A DNA stretch of 64,000 nt from VAXT01 sp035318925 (GCA_035318925.1 DATHDS010000027.1:1-64000); one strand, 5' to 3'; shown: positions 34,376 through 42,715, counted from the stretch's first letter. Numbers and translations: made by a program. The notes: generated by a model not told the origin, from the letters alone.

Positions 34376-34775
34376 CTTCTGCGCTCCCTTCCACCTCTTT
34401 CATCTCCGTGCGCCAAGTGGCGCTGTCCCAGATCTCAAGGTGATCCCTCATGCCGGCGATGACAACGTTCCGGCCGAGCCCTCCGTGCTCGATGAGAGCG
34501 GCCGGGATCATCACGCGCCCCTGCCTGTCGAGCTCCGCCTCGGTGGCGCCGCCGAAGAAGAACCGCTGCACCCGCCGCGCCTCCTTGCTGAAGGGGCCGA
34601 GGCCGGCGAGCCACGCCTCGACCAGCTGCTCCCAGTCGGCACGCGGGTAGGCGTTGAGACAGCCTTCGAGGCCTCGTGTGACGACAAGGCCACCGGCAAA
34701 CGCAGCCCTGAACTTTGAAGGTAGCGTGAGCCGGTTCTTGTCATCGATTGAGTGCTCGTGTTCGCCTAGAAGCAT
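34338..34775 (-). CDS. mraZ: Transcriptional regulator MraZ
   Basis: DNA-binding repressor of the dcw cluster. 145 residues from the ATG at 34775, beginning LLGEHEHSIDDKNRLTLPSKFR. Two SpoVT/AbrB-like half domains carry the DxxxR motifs (DDKNR near 12, DRQGR near 81). First gene of the cluster. The promoter upstream carries four repeats matching MraZ boxes, consistent with autoregulation. No Shine-Dalgarno is obvious. Confidence 0.93.
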   Translation of the reverse strand: MLLGEHEHSIDDKNRLTLPSKFRAAFAGGLVVTRGLEGCLNAYPRADWEQLVEAWLAGLGPFSKEARRVQRFFFGGATEAELDRQGRVMIPAALIEHGGLGRNVVIAGMRDHLEIWDSATWRTEMKEVEGSAEDVAERLATKRLD

Positions 34776-34795
34776 CTTGGGGGCCGTACGGGTTT

Positions 34796-34829
34796 CCACG
34801 TCCCCCCACTCTAAACCACATTCACCCAC
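34796..34829 (-). promoter_or_regulatory. Four MraZ-type boxes (GTGG every 10 bp)
   Basis: GTGG read on the minus strand occurs at 34826-34829, 34816-34819, 34806-34809 and 34796-34799, exactly ten bases apart. MraZ is known to bind direct repeats of TGGG-type boxes with helical-turn spacing upstream of its own gene. The boxes cover the spacer and -10 of the promoter. Confidence 0.8.
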
Positions 34830-34836
34830 GCCGCAA
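34808..34836 (-). promoter_or_regulatory. Promoter of mraZ and the dcw cluster
   Basis: TTGCGG (-35, 34831-34836), 17-base spacer, TAGAGT (-10, 34808-34813). Predicted start near 34801, about 25 bases before the mraZ ATG, overlapping the MraZ boxes. Confidence 0.65.
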
Positions 34837-34868
34837 CTCTTTTCGACCACTCCATACCGCCGTCACCG

Positions 34869-34897
34869 AGACTTTGCAACAGTCTGTTGCAAAGTCT
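34869..34897. repeat. 29-bp perfect palindrome (copy 2), upstream of mraZ
   Basis: AGACTTTGCAACAG, centre T, CTGTTGCAAAGTCT. About 95 bases before the mraZ ATG, just upstream of the promoter at 34808-34836, in the gap between mraZ and the MMPL gene. The 25-base core equals copy 1 except for the centre base. Confidence 0.85.
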
Positions 34898-34971
34898 GAT
34901 GCCGTCGGCCTCGCTCAACTGTCAGGCCTTTGAGAGCCTCAGGCCTGGCAAGCCCCCGGCGGTGAGCGGTT

Positions 34972-37137
34972 TTACGTTTCGCTCGCGGCGGGCTCGAGTG
35001 GGCTCGGGCGCGTGCGAAGGACCTTCGCGGTCCAGTGCGGGAGCCACCAGTTCCAGCGGCCGAGGAGCTGCATGAGCGACGGGACGAGCAGCGCGCGGAT
35101 CACCGTTGCGTCGAAGATGATCCCGGCCGATAACCCGATCGCGAACTGCTTGATGTCGGGCCCGGGCGAGGTCGAGAGGGCGAAGAACGCGAACATGAGC
35201 ACGAGGGCGGCGCTCGTCACGAGCTTGCCTGTCCGCGCCAGGCCGAGCTCGATCGCCTGCTTCGTGTCGCCGGTCTCGTCGTAGGCCTCGCGCATGCGCG
35301 TGAGCATGAACACCTCGTAGTCCATCGAGAGCCCGTACAGGAACGCGAAGATCATGAGCGGGATCCACGAGATGACCGCATCCGTTGCGTGCACGCCCCA
35401 GATCAGGTTGCTCCCGTGGCCGTCCTGGAAGACGAAGACGACGATCCCGTACGCGGCCCCGAGCGAGACCAGGTTGAGGATCACCGCCTTCAGCGGGAGC
35501 ACGACCGAGCGGAACGCGCGCATGAGCAGGATGAAGGTCAAGACGAGAACGAACAGCAAGACGAACGGGAAGTTCCCGTAGACGGCACTGATGAAGTCGC
35601 GGCTCTCGGCCGGAAGGCCGCCCAGGGTGACCTGGGTCGAGCCGCCGAGCTCCGATTCGATCCGCGGTAAGACGTCGTGGCGGAGGCGGGAAACCGTCTT
35701 CGCCGCCGCTCGTGAGTTCCCGTCGTCGGCCCCGAAGACCTCGACGAGGCCCACGCCGTCCTTCCGCCACGAAGGCGGTGCTGCCGCGCCGGCGATGCCT
35801 GGTGCGCCGGCCACCTCCTCTGCCGTCTTGGACAGCACGGCGGGAGTTGCGCCCTGCTCGACGAGCACGGTGTGAGGAAGGAAGACGCCCGCGGGAATCC
35901 CGGCGTCCCTGACTGCCGCAAAGCCGGTCTCGGCATCCCCGCTTGCGGGCTCGTTCTTCAGCTGTGCGTCGCTCGGGTTGATGTGGAACGCAGGGAGCAG
36001 AACGAGCGTGACGACGACTCCGCCGATCAGGAACACGGGCAGCGGCCGTCTCGTCACGACCCGGGCCCAGCGCGCCCAGAATCCGACCTCGGCGCTCGGC
36101 GGGTTGACGAAGCGCATGGGCATCACCCGCAGCCGGTTGATCCTCGGTCCGAGCAGCGACAGCATCGCCGGCAGGAGCGTGATCGACGCGAGCACCGAGA
36201 CCGCCGGGATCAGCATGCCGCCGATCCCGATCGAGCGGATGAACGGCAACGGCAGGATGATCATGCTCAGCAGTCCGATCGCGACCGTCGAGCCGGAGAT
36301 GATCACGGAGCGGCCGGCGTGGGTCATCGTCTCGACGAGCGCGTCGTCGGTCGATTTCCCGAGCGCGAGCTCCTCGCGGAACCGGAAGATCATCACGAGC
36401 GCGTAGTCGATCGCCACGCCCAGGCCGACGAGGGCGACGAGGAACTGGATGATGATCGAGACGTTGGTGATGTACGTGAGGACGTAGACGCAGGCGAAGG
36501 TCGTCAGGATCGAGCTCGCAGCCATCGCGAGCGGAATCCCCACCGCCGGGAGGGTCCCGAAGACGAAGAGCAGGATGATGAGCGCACCGATGGCGCCGAC
36601 CAGCGTCTCGAAGAGGATGCCCGGCCCGCTCGTGCCGCCCTGTGACTGGAAGATCGCATCTCGTCCCGTGAGATGACTGGTGACGCCCGCCGGCGTCGCG
36701 GCTTTCAGAGCGGCCCGTGTCTTCTCCACCGGTGGGAAGCCCGAGAACGTCGGATTCCCCGGCGGGTAGATCGTCGCAACCATGGTCTGGCCGTCCTTCG
36801 ACAGGTACATGGGGTTGTGGGTCTCGAACCATGAACCGGTGCGCGAGCCCTTGACCGCGCTCGAGGCGGCGTCGATCGCGCGGCCCACGCCCGGCACCTG
36901 CGTGACGGGCCTGTCAGGCGAGGTGAGGGAGACGACGAGCGGGGCCTGCTCCCCCGAGCCGAAGATCTTCAGCGTGCGCTGGTTCGCCTCGTAGGCCGAG
37001 TAGCCCGGAATCGAGAAGGACTCGAACCAGCGCTTGGAGAGCTGCGAGGCCGAGAACATCCCCACGAGCGTGAGGACGATCCAGGCCCCGACGACGTAGC
37101 GCCGGTGGCGGATGACGAATCGGGCGATGCCGGCCAT
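34972..37137 (-). CDS. MMPL/RND-family membrane transporter
   Basis: 721 residues from the ATG at 37137. Twelve-helix architecture: helix 1 near 10-30, a ~150-residue extracytoplasmic domain, five helices including the GLGVAIDYALVMIFRFREEL motif of MMPL proteins, then a repeat of the same plan with GLSMDYEVFMLTRMREAY. In actinobacteria MMPL proteins export lipids, and others are drug or hopanoid exporters. The substrate here is unknown. TAGCCT lies eight bases before the ATG and overlaps the stop codon of the pfkB-type gene. Confidence 0.9.
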   Translation of the reverse strand: MAGIARFVIRHRRYVVGAWIVLTLVGMFSASQLSKRWFESFSIPGYSAYEANQRTLKIFGSGEQAPLVVSLTSPDRPVTQVPGVGRAIDAASSAVKGSRTGSWFETHNPMYLSKDGQTMVATIYPPGNPTFSGFPPVEKTRAALKAATPAGVTSHLTGRDAIFQSQGGTSGPGILFETLVGAIGALIILLFVFGTLPAVGIPLAMAASSILTTFACVYVLTYITNVSIIIQFLVALVGLGVAIDYALVMIFRFREELALGKSTDDALVETMTHAGRSVIISGSTVAIGLLSMIILPLPFIRSIGIGGMLIPAVSVLASITLLPAMLSLLGPRINRLRVMPMRFVNPPSAEVGFWARWARVVTRRPLPVFLIGGVVVTLVLLPAFHINPSDAQLKNEPASGDAETGFAAVRDAGIPAGVFLPHTVLVEQGATPAVLSKTAEEVAGAPGIAGAAAPPSWRKDGVGLVEVFGADDGNSRAAAKTVSRLRHDVLPRIESELGGSTQVTLGGLPAESRDFISAVYGNFPFVLLFVLVLTFILLMRAFRSVVLPLKAVILNLVSLGAAYGIVVFVFQDGHGSNLIWGVHATDAVISWIPLMIFAFLYGLSMDYEVFMLTRMREAYDETGDTKQAIELGLARTGKLVTSAALVLMFAFFALSTSPGPDIKQFAIGLSAGIIFDATVIRALLVPSLMQLLGRWNWWLPHWTAKVLRTRPSPLEPAASET

Positions 37138-37148
37138 CGAGCCCGAGG

Positions 37149-37979
37149 CTAGCAATCCTCGGAGAGGCGGAGTTGCCCTTCGTACGCACCGCGCCCGGTC
37201 ATGGCCGCCGCCCCGCATTTTGCAGCGAACGCGAGGGCCGGTTCGATCTCGTCTCCGCGGGCAAGCGCAAAGGCGAGCCCCGCGGCGAAGCAGTCGCCGG
37301 CGCCGTAGGCGTTGACCACCGGGCCGGGAACCTCGGCCGCCGAGTAGGAGCCGGAGCGCTCGCCTGCGACGTACGTGCCGCCGGCTCGACCCAACGTCGA
37401 GACGATCAAGGCCGGCGGGGGGTCGAGCTGTCCCGGCTCGTAGGGCTCGGCGGGATCCCGCTCGCTCCGGACGAGCGCGTCGAGCGGCACCTGCGCTTCG
37501 AGCAGCGTCGGCAGCTCACGGGCGGTGGCCACGAGGACACGTGCCTGCCGTGCTGCGCGCAGCGCGCCCACGTCGCCGGCGCTGAAGTAGACCGCGTCGA
37601 TCTTCGCCAGCTCGTCCCACGGGAGCGGATCGGCGCCGTGCGGATGGAGCTTCTCGCCCAGCAGCGTGATCGTCCGCTCGCCGGCGGCGTCGACGAAGGT
37701 GAAGGCCCGCCGCTGCGGTTGCTCGCGGGTGGATGCGTGAACGCGAAAGCCGAGCTGCTCGAGGCGTTCACGCGTCCGGCGCCCGAGCTCGTCGTTCCCG
37801 ACCGCGAGGAAGAAGTCGACCTCGCCGACGAGGTTGCGAAGCTGCCCGGCCGCGACCGCCCCGCCGCCGGCCGGCTCCTCCCAGGTCGCCGAGGCAGTGA
37901 TGATCTCGCCCGGCTCGGGAAGCCGTTCGACGGCAGCGAAGCGAACCCACTCGACATGGCCGACGACTGCGGCCCTCAC
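37149..37979 (-). CDS. PfkB-family carbohydrate/nucleoside kinase
   Basis: 276 residues. N-terminal VVGHVEWVRF and GGGAVAAGQL (substrate-binding Gly-rich), C-terminal NAYGAGDCFAAGLAFAL (anion hole and catalytic Asp in GAGD). The first residue of the usual DTxGAGD motif is Asn-Ala here. Substrate (sugar, adenosine) cannot be decided. The GTG at 37979 follows GGAGGT at good distance. It faces away from the sigma factor gene 28 bases away. Confidence 0.85.
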   Translation of the reverse strand: MRAAVVGHVEWVRFAAVERLPEPGEIITASATWEEPAGGGAVAAGQLRNLVGEVDFFLAVGNDELGRRTRERLEQLGFRVHASTREQPQRRAFTFVDAAGERTITLLGEKLHPHGADPLPWDELAKIDAVYFSAGDVGALRAARQARVLVATARELPTLLEAQVPLDALVRSERDPAEPYEPGQLDPPPALIVSTLGRAGGTYVAGERSGSYSAAEVPGPVVNAYGAGDCFAAGLAFALARGDEIEPALAFAAKCGAAAMTGRGAYEGQLRLSEDC

Positions 37980-38007
37980 ATTTCACCTCCGATCTCCGTT
38001 AGAGAAG

Positions 38008-38466
38008 ATGATGGCTCTCGTGCACGTTCCCCCGTTCGAATCGTTCTACGTCGACCATCGCGACGCGGTGTTGCGTGAGCTGCGCCGGACGCTCGGTCGC
38101 GAACGAGCGGAGGATGCCTACCAGGAGACGTTCCTGCGTGCGCTTCGTGCCTATGGACGGCTTCGCAATGCCGACAATCTCCGCGCCTGGGTGCTGACGA
38201 TCGCCCGCCGAGTCGCCGTCGACCAGCTCCGCCGGCGCGAGGCTTCCCCGCCGGCGCCGGAGCCCGCGACCGACACACGCCCGGCCTACGCCGAGCTCGG
38301 CGAGCTCGCCGACGACCTGCCTCGTAAGGAACGAGCGGCCGTCGTGCTCCGCTACGGCTACGACCTTTCCTACGCAGCCATCGGCGCCGCCCTCGGCTCG
38401 AGCGAGGACGCCGCCCGCCAAGCGGCCTCATCCGGTGTCCGACGTCTACGAAGGAGGATGCAATGA
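38008..38466 (+). CDS. ECF-type RNA polymerase sigma factor
   Basis: 152 residues. Sigma region 2 with EDAYQETFLRALRAYGRL and WVLTIARRVAVDQLRRR (about 36-78), then region 4 with LPRKERAAVVLRYGYDLSYAAIGAALGSSEDAARQAASSGVRRLR (about 108-150). No anti-sigma factor follows; instead the stop overlaps (ATGA) the ogt start. This suggests a sigma factor devoted to, or controlled along with, alkylation repair. Confidence 0.88.
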   Translation: MMALVHVPPFESFYVDHRDAVLRELRRTLGRERAEDAYQETFLRALRAYGRLRNADNLRAWVLTIARRVAVDQLRRREASPPAPEPATDTRPAYAELGELADDLPRKERAAVVLRYGYDLSYAAIGAALGSSEDAARQAASSGVRRLRRRMQ

Positions 38467-39035
38467 CCGTCTCCCCCACTCTCGACAGCCGCTTCCGCGA
38501 GGCCGCCGCCGCCGCCGGCCTGCTCGACGTCGCCTACGACCTCACCGACTCGCCGGTCGGGACGCTGCTCGTCGCCACGACCGACCGCGGCCTCTGCCGG
38601 CTCTCGTTCGACCCGCAGCCGGAGCGCGAAACCGAATGGCTGGCCCAGACGTACGGAGCCCGCGTACTCCGCGCCAGCAAGCCGGTCGAGTCAGCCCGGC
38701 GCCAGCTGGACGAGTACTTCGAGGGCAAGCGCACGCTCTTCGAGCTGCCCGTCGACCTCCGCCGCTCCGCGCCGTTCAGCCGCGAGATCCTGGAGCGGCT
38801 CGCGCTCGTCCCACACGGCGAGACGACGACCTACGGCGCCCTCGCCCGAGCCGTCGGCCGCCCGCAGGCCGCGCGCGCCGTCGGCACCGTCATGAACCGA
38901 AACCCGATTCCGATCGTGCTCCCGTGCCATCGGGTCGTCGGAGCGAACGGCTCCCTCGTCGGCTACGGCGGAGGGCTCGAGCGCAAGGAGCTCCTGCTGA
39001 AGCTCGAGGGAGCGCTTGACAACACATTGCTGTAA
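38463..39035 (+). CDS. ogt: Methylated-DNA--protein-cysteine methyltransferase
   Basis: Suicide repair of O6-alkylguanine. 190 residues: an N-terminal domain (1-~95) and the catalytic domain with PCHRVVG (acceptor Cys 155), YGALARAVGRPQAARAVG helix-turn-helix and the substrate loop GSLVGYGGGLERK. GGAGG lies just before the ATG. Coupled to the ECF sigma gene. Confidence 0.94.
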   Translation: MTVSPTLDSRFREAAAAAGLLDVAYDLTDSPVGTLLVATTDRGLCRLSFDPQPERETEWLAQTYGARVLRASKPVESARRQLDEYFEGKRTLFELPVDLRRSAPFSREILERLALVPHGETTTYGALARAVGRPQAARAVGTVMNRNPIPIVLPCHRVVGANGSLVGYGGGLERKELLLKLEGALDNTLL

Positions 39036-39045
39036 CGACGAGGCG

Positions 39046-39729
39046 CTAGACGGTTTCCGGTACGGCCGGTAGCGCGGCGAGGCGAGCGGCGCGGGCCTCC
39101 TGGCGCGCGGTGGTGCGTCGCACGACGAACAAGGCGAGGATTGCTCCGATCAGGCCGACGCTGTCGGCCGCGAGAAACGCCCTCGCTGCCTCGCTGTATG
39201 CAGGAACATCGTGCGCTCTCCAATCGATGCGAAAGGCGATGTTGTTCAGGAAGTTCGAGAGGATGAAGACGCCCCACCACCACTGGAAGAGAGTCGGCAC
39301 GGGATTCTCGTGCCATATCGCCCCCTGGGCAGGCGGTGCTTCCGGGTCGGATGCGCGCCAGATGTCGTTCGCGATCTGCTTTGGCCGGAAGAGGCCGAGG
39401 AACGGGATGAACCAGGACCAGATCGTCCACGCAGGCCGGAACCGAAGAGTGCCGACGCCCAACGCCGGCAGATTCCGGTATGCACGCCGGAACCACCGGA
39501 TGAACGTCACGGTCACAACGATGAAGGCGAGGACGTCCAGCAGGGCGATGATCCCCTCGCGGATGTCGGTTGTGTCGAGCTCGTCCTGGGTTATGACGTC
39601 GTGCTGATACAGCGAGTAAGCCGCGTATCCGGACAGGAGGGAGAAGACGTCGAGGATGATCAACGCGATGAGCGCTCGCTGCGCCCATCTCGAACGTCCG
39701 GAGAGCGGCTCGTAGCCTTCGAGCTTCAT
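39046..39729 (-). CDS. DUF4328 membrane protein
   Basis: 227 residues from the ATG at 39729. Four hydrophobic segments (about 20-38, 58-77, a Trp-rich block PAWTIWSWFIPFLGLFRPKQ near 98-117, 145-160 and 180-195). The last pattern is the DUF4328 hallmark. Function unknown. It lies between ogt (convergent) and the ArsR gene (divergent). TACGAT lies ten bases before its start. Confidence 0.75.
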   Translation of the reverse strand: MKLEGYEPLSGRSRWAQRALIALIILDVFSLLSGYAAYSLYQHDVITQDELDTTDIREGIIALLDVLAFIVVTVTFIRWFRRAYRNLPALGVGTLRFRPAWTIWSWFIPFLGLFRPKQIANDIWRASDPEAPPAQGAIWHENPVPTLFQWWWGVFILSNFLNNIAFRIDWRAHDVPAYSEAARAFLAADSVGLIGAILALFVVRRTTARQEARAARLAALPAVPETV

Positions 39730-39760
39730 CGCGCGCACGATCGTAAACGCTGGCAGGCGT

Positions 39761-39809
39761 TTGACAACACGCTTCTGTAAGTTCATACTTACCGTAAGCG
39801 ATGGCTTAC
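39761..39809 (+). promoter_or_regulatory. Promoter and operator of the ArsR/AHSA1 operon
   Basis: TTGACA (39761-39766), 17-base spacer, CATACT (39784-39789). Overlapping are two inverted repeats: CTTAC-C-GTAAG (39788-39798) and GTAAGC-GATG-GCTTAC (39794-39809), the second spanning the start codon. This is a likely autorepression site for the ArsR-type protein. Confidence 0.6.
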
Positions 39810-40115
39810 GCATGTGCAATGGACGCGTTGGGCGACCCGACGAGGCGCCGGATCTTCGAGCTCCTCCAGAGCGGCCCCCGGGCCGTGGGCGAGCTCGCCG
39901 GTGAGCTTCCGGTCAGCCGCCCGGCCGTCTCACAGCACCTGCGTGTGTTGAAGGAGGCCGGGCTCGTCACGGAGCGGCGTGAAGGCACGCGCCGCATCTA
40001 CCGGCTCGATCCGGACGGGCTGGGCGAGCTCCGCGCCTACTTCGACAAGTTCTGGACGACGGCGCTCGAAAGCTTCGAGGCGGCCGTCGAACGCAAAGGA
40101 GAGGAGAAGCAGTGA
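39801..40115 (+). CDS. ArsR-family transcriptional regulator
   Basis: 104 residues. Winged helix with LGDPTRRRIFELL (about 9-21) and recognition helix region SRPAVSQHLRVLKEAGLV (about 39-56). No metal-binding Cys cluster is seen, so it belongs to the SRPBCC-associated subgroup rather than to metal sensors. Stop overlaps the AHSA1 gene start (GTGA). An ATG at 39819 is an alternative start downstream of the operator. Confidence 0.88.
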   Translation: MAYACAMDALGDPTRRRIFELLQSGPRAVGELAGELPVSRPAVSQHLRVLKEAGLVTERREGTRRIYRLDPDGLGELRAYFDKFWTTALESFEAAVERKGEEKQ

Positions 40116-40582
40116 GCACACAAGAGACAGGGCTCGTGATCCAGAAGTCGGCGGTTGTCGCGGCGAGCCCGGAGAAGGCTTTCGAGGTCTTCACGGAGGG
40201 GATCGCGACGTGGTGGCCGATCGAGACGCATTCGATCCAGGCCATGGACAAGGAAGCGGGCGCACCCGAGACGGTCATCTTCGAGACCGGGCCCAGCGGA
40301 CGAGTGTACGAGCGGATGACCTCGGGCGAAGAGGCGCATTGGGCGAACGTCCTCGTGTGGGAGCCTCCCACGCGGCTCGTGCTGGAGTGGAAGGTGAACC
40401 CGGACGCGATCGCGCCGACCGAGATCGAGGTGCGCTTCACGCCCGAGGGCGAAGGGACCCGCGTCGACCTCGAGCACCGTGGGTTCGAGGCGCTCGGCAA
40501 AGACGCCGAAGAGGGGCACCAGAGCTACTCGCAGGGCTGGCCGAAGGTGTTCCAGGACTTCATCGAGACCGTCGGCAAGTAG
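40112..40582 (+). CDS. SRPBCC/AHSA1-domain protein
   Basis: 156 residues. START-like fold: VIQKSAVVAASPEKAFEVFTEGIATWWP at the start, LVLEWKVN and FTPEGEGTRVDLEHRGFE in the middle, and a C-terminal helix. Binds a hydrophobic ligand by family analogy. ArsR plus AHSA1 pairs are widespread; the regulator often controls its partner. Function unknown beyond that. Confidence 0.85.
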   Translation: MSTQETGLVIQKSAVVAASPEKAFEVFTEGIATWWPIETHSIQAMDKEAGAPETVIFETGPSGRVYERMTSGEEAHWANVLVWEPPTRLVLEWKVNPDAIAPTEIEVRFTPEGEGTRVDLEHRGFEALGKDAEEGHQSYSQGWPKVFQDFIETVGK

Positions 40583-40592
40583 CGGAATCGAG

Positions 40593-40625
40593 CACAAGCC
40601 CGGGTCGCCGAGATCCGGGCTTGTG
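40593..40625 (+). terminator. Hairpin after the ArsR/AHSA1 operon
   Basis: CACAAGCCCGG (40593-40603) pairs with CCGGGCTTGTG (40615-40625), 11-bp stem, followed by ACGTTTGC. Weak T run. Confidence 0.55.
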
Positions 40626-40657
40626 ACGTTTGCAGACCGGGTACCGTATTAAGGCTG

Positions 40658-41497
40658 ATGCGTGGAACGGTCATCCCGCTCGCACTGCTCGTCCTCGTGC
40701 TCGCCGGCTGTGGCGCGGCAAGGCAATCGGTGCCTGCAGCGGCAGATCCAACCGACTCGGTCGCGAACATCGATCCTTCGGCGGTGAGGACGAAGATCGT
40801 CGGGGCCACGCCGAAACAGGAGTCGGTCCTTCGCGAGATCCTCGGAGGGCTCGGCGAAACAGTCATCGAAGAGATCCGAGTCGCCCCGCCAGGAAAACCC
40901 TGGACCCCCTTCAAGCCCCACTCCGTCTTGGTTCGCCTCAAGACCGCGAAGACCGACGAGAAGGAGCGGGCCGGTTGGGAGGCCGCACTGGTAGCGGAGG
41001 CGTTCGAGGCACGCTCCCGTGCCCTGCATCTCCAGCCTGTCGCAGCGTACGAGGCTTTGGACGACGGGATCGCGCTCGACGGTCCCGACGAGCCGGACCC
41101 CGATGATCGAACACCGGTCACCCGCGAGGAGATCGAATCGGGGATCATGAGTGGTGCGAAGGAAAGCGGCGCAGAGATCGTCGCGCTTCGGATCGTCGAG
41201 CCGCGGCACCTCGCGGCCGCAGTCACGCTGCGCGTCGGCGACCCGGCTTCATTCCTCAAGCATCGCCTGCACACGTTCCTGCAGGCGGTCCCGAGCACGG
41301 CGGATCGTCAGTACGACGGCCTCTATGTGCTCGTCACCGACCGCAACAGGAAGTACGTGTGGGTATCGGCAGGGACCGTCGGAGACACGATCTCGGGCGG
41401 GACAGAAGGCGCGCGCCCCGATCTGGCGGGGTGCTATCCGAATGAGTGGTACGGAAGCGCCACCGGCAAAGAGCCGCCCCCCTGCCCCGTGAAATGA
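40658..41497 (+). CDS. Lipoprotein, first of a tandem paralogous pair
   Basis: 279 residues. Lipobox LAGC (Cys 18). An N-terminal domain starts KIVGATPKQESVLREILGGLGETVIEEI (near 48-75) and the C-terminus ends PPPCPVK, with an SGGTEGARPDLAGC stretch before it. The next gene encodes a protein of the same length with the same landmarks. No known domain is recognised. Stop overlaps the paralogue's start (ATGA). Confidence 0.75.
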   Translation: MRGTVIPLALLVLVLAGCGAARQSVPAAADPTDSVANIDPSAVRTKIVGATPKQESVLREILGGLGETVIEEIRVAPPGKPWTPFKPHSVLVRLKTAKTDEKERAGWEAALVAEAFEARSRALHLQPVAAYEALDDGIALDGPDEPDPDDRTPVTREEIESGIMSGAKESGAEIVALRIVEPRHLAAAVTLRVGDPASFLKHRLHTFLQAVPSTADRQYDGLYVLVTDRNRKYVWVSAGTVGDTISGGTEGARPDLAGCYPNEWYGSATGKEPPPCPVK

Positions 41498-42333
41498 TTC
41501 ACGTGATGCGCCTCATCATGCCGGCCCTTGTCGTTACGCCTTTCCTGACGGCCTGCGGGCCAGCGCAAGAGTCATCGCCAAGTGGCGAGCCGACTGTCGT
41601 GTACGTCTCTCCATCAAACGTGACGGCGAAGATCGTCGGAGCCACTCCGAAGCAGGAAGAGATCCTGCGCGACGCGCTATCCGGGGTCGGCGACGAGCGC
41701 ATCGACACGATCACGGTCGAGAAGCCGGAGCCCGGCTGGGGATCCTCGCCGGACGACGTCGCACTCAGTATCTCGCCGAGACCCAAGGGCGCCGCTCCCA
41801 GCATGCGCGCTTCATGGGATGCGTGGCTGGTCGCCAACGCTTTCGCGGTCAGGTCGCGCGAACTGGGGCTTCCATCGGTTGCGTACATGGCGTATCCAGG
41901 CGAGGCTTCGGCAATCGGCGAGGCAGCCTACGAGATGGCCCGCCGAGGCACGAAGAAGAAGGTAGACGCATTCATCCGCCGGATCGAAGTCGAATCGAAG
42001 AGCGCCGGTGCCCAGGTGCAGGAGATCGAGGTGCTCAAGCCACTGGACTATGCACTGGCGATCACCCTGCGCGTCTCCGACCCTGCCGAGTTCCTCGACC
42101 ATCGAGCGCCCAAGCTGTTCGAGCGGCTCGGCGAGCCACCCGGCGACTTCGACCTCCGCTTCGTCGACTCCGACGGGAACCGCATCGCGGAGAACTGGCA
42201 TGCATTGAGTGGGGGTGCTGTATGGGTTCGACCGGATCTCGACGGTTGTAGCCCGTACCTGGTCAGCCGGCCGATGACGTACAAGCCTCCGCCCTGCCCG
42301 AGCGGCAAGCCTGTCAAGTCAGAAGGCGAGTGA
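41494..42333 (+). CDS. Lipoprotein, second of a tandem paralogous pair
   Basis: 279 residues from the ATG at 41494 (41506 also possible). Lipobox LTAC. Shares KIVGATPKQEEILRDALSGVG, the ALAITLRVSDPAEFLDHR segment (AAVTLRVGDPASFLKHR in the partner), and the ending VWVRPDLDGC...PPPCP. The pair clearly arose by duplication. Both should sit on the outer face of the membrane. Its last 20 bases overlap the SnoaL-like gene on the other strand. Confidence 0.75.
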   Translation: MIHVMRLIMPALVVTPFLTACGPAQESSPSGEPTVVYVSPSNVTAKIVGATPKQEEILRDALSGVGDERIDTITVEKPEPGWGSSPDDVALSISPRPKGAAPSMRASWDAWLVANAFAVRSRELGLPSVAYMAYPGEASAIGEAAYEMARRGTKKKVDAFIRRIEVESKSAGAQVQEIEVLKPLDYALAITLRVSDPAEFLDHRAPKLFERLGEPPGDFDLRFVDSDGNRIAENWHALSGGAVWVRPDLDGCSPYLVSRPMTYKPPPCPSGKPVKSEGE

Positions 42334-42715
42334 GGCCCGCGGCACGGATCGCCGACTCGGTGTCGAGGAATCCCTCGACCGAAACGACCTTGCCGTCTTC
42401 GAGCGTCCAGAGCTGACCGGCCGTGGAGGCGAAGCCGTCCTCGTTCCTGCCCTTCGTGAGGATGGTGCCGAGGACGAGCACGCGGTTTCCGGCGTCGTAG
42501 AACTCGAGCGGCTCGACGCGGAACTCATGCCAGCGGTCACGGATCGTCTGGAAGATCTCTCCGATCCCTTCCGGTCCGTGATGGACCTTGCCGTCTATCG
42601 CAGACGAGGCTCGCAGGATCAGTTCCGGCGTCGTCATGGCCTTCAACTCGTCGACATCCCGGGCATGGACCGCCTCGTAGGCCCGACGAACGATCGCGAG
42701 ATTGCCTTGAGTCAA
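42314..42715 (-). CDS. SnoaL-like/NTF2-fold protein
   Basis: 133 residues. Helical N-terminus NLAIVRRAYEAVHARDVDELKAMTTPEL, then DGKVHHGPEGIGEIFQTIRDRW, EPLEFYDAGNRVLVLG and a final WTLEDGKVVSVEGF strand: the SnoaL pattern of ketosteroid isomerase-like proteins. No catalytic residues can be assigned. TTG start at 42715 with TATGCT nine bases upstream. Confidence 0.78.
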   Translation of the reverse strand: MTQGNLAIVRRAYEAVHARDVDELKAMTTPELILRASSAIDGKVHHGPEGIGEIFQTIRDRWHEFRVEPLEFYDAGNRVLVLGTILTKGRNEDGFASTAGQLWTLEDGKVVSVEGFLDTESAIRAAGLTRLLT

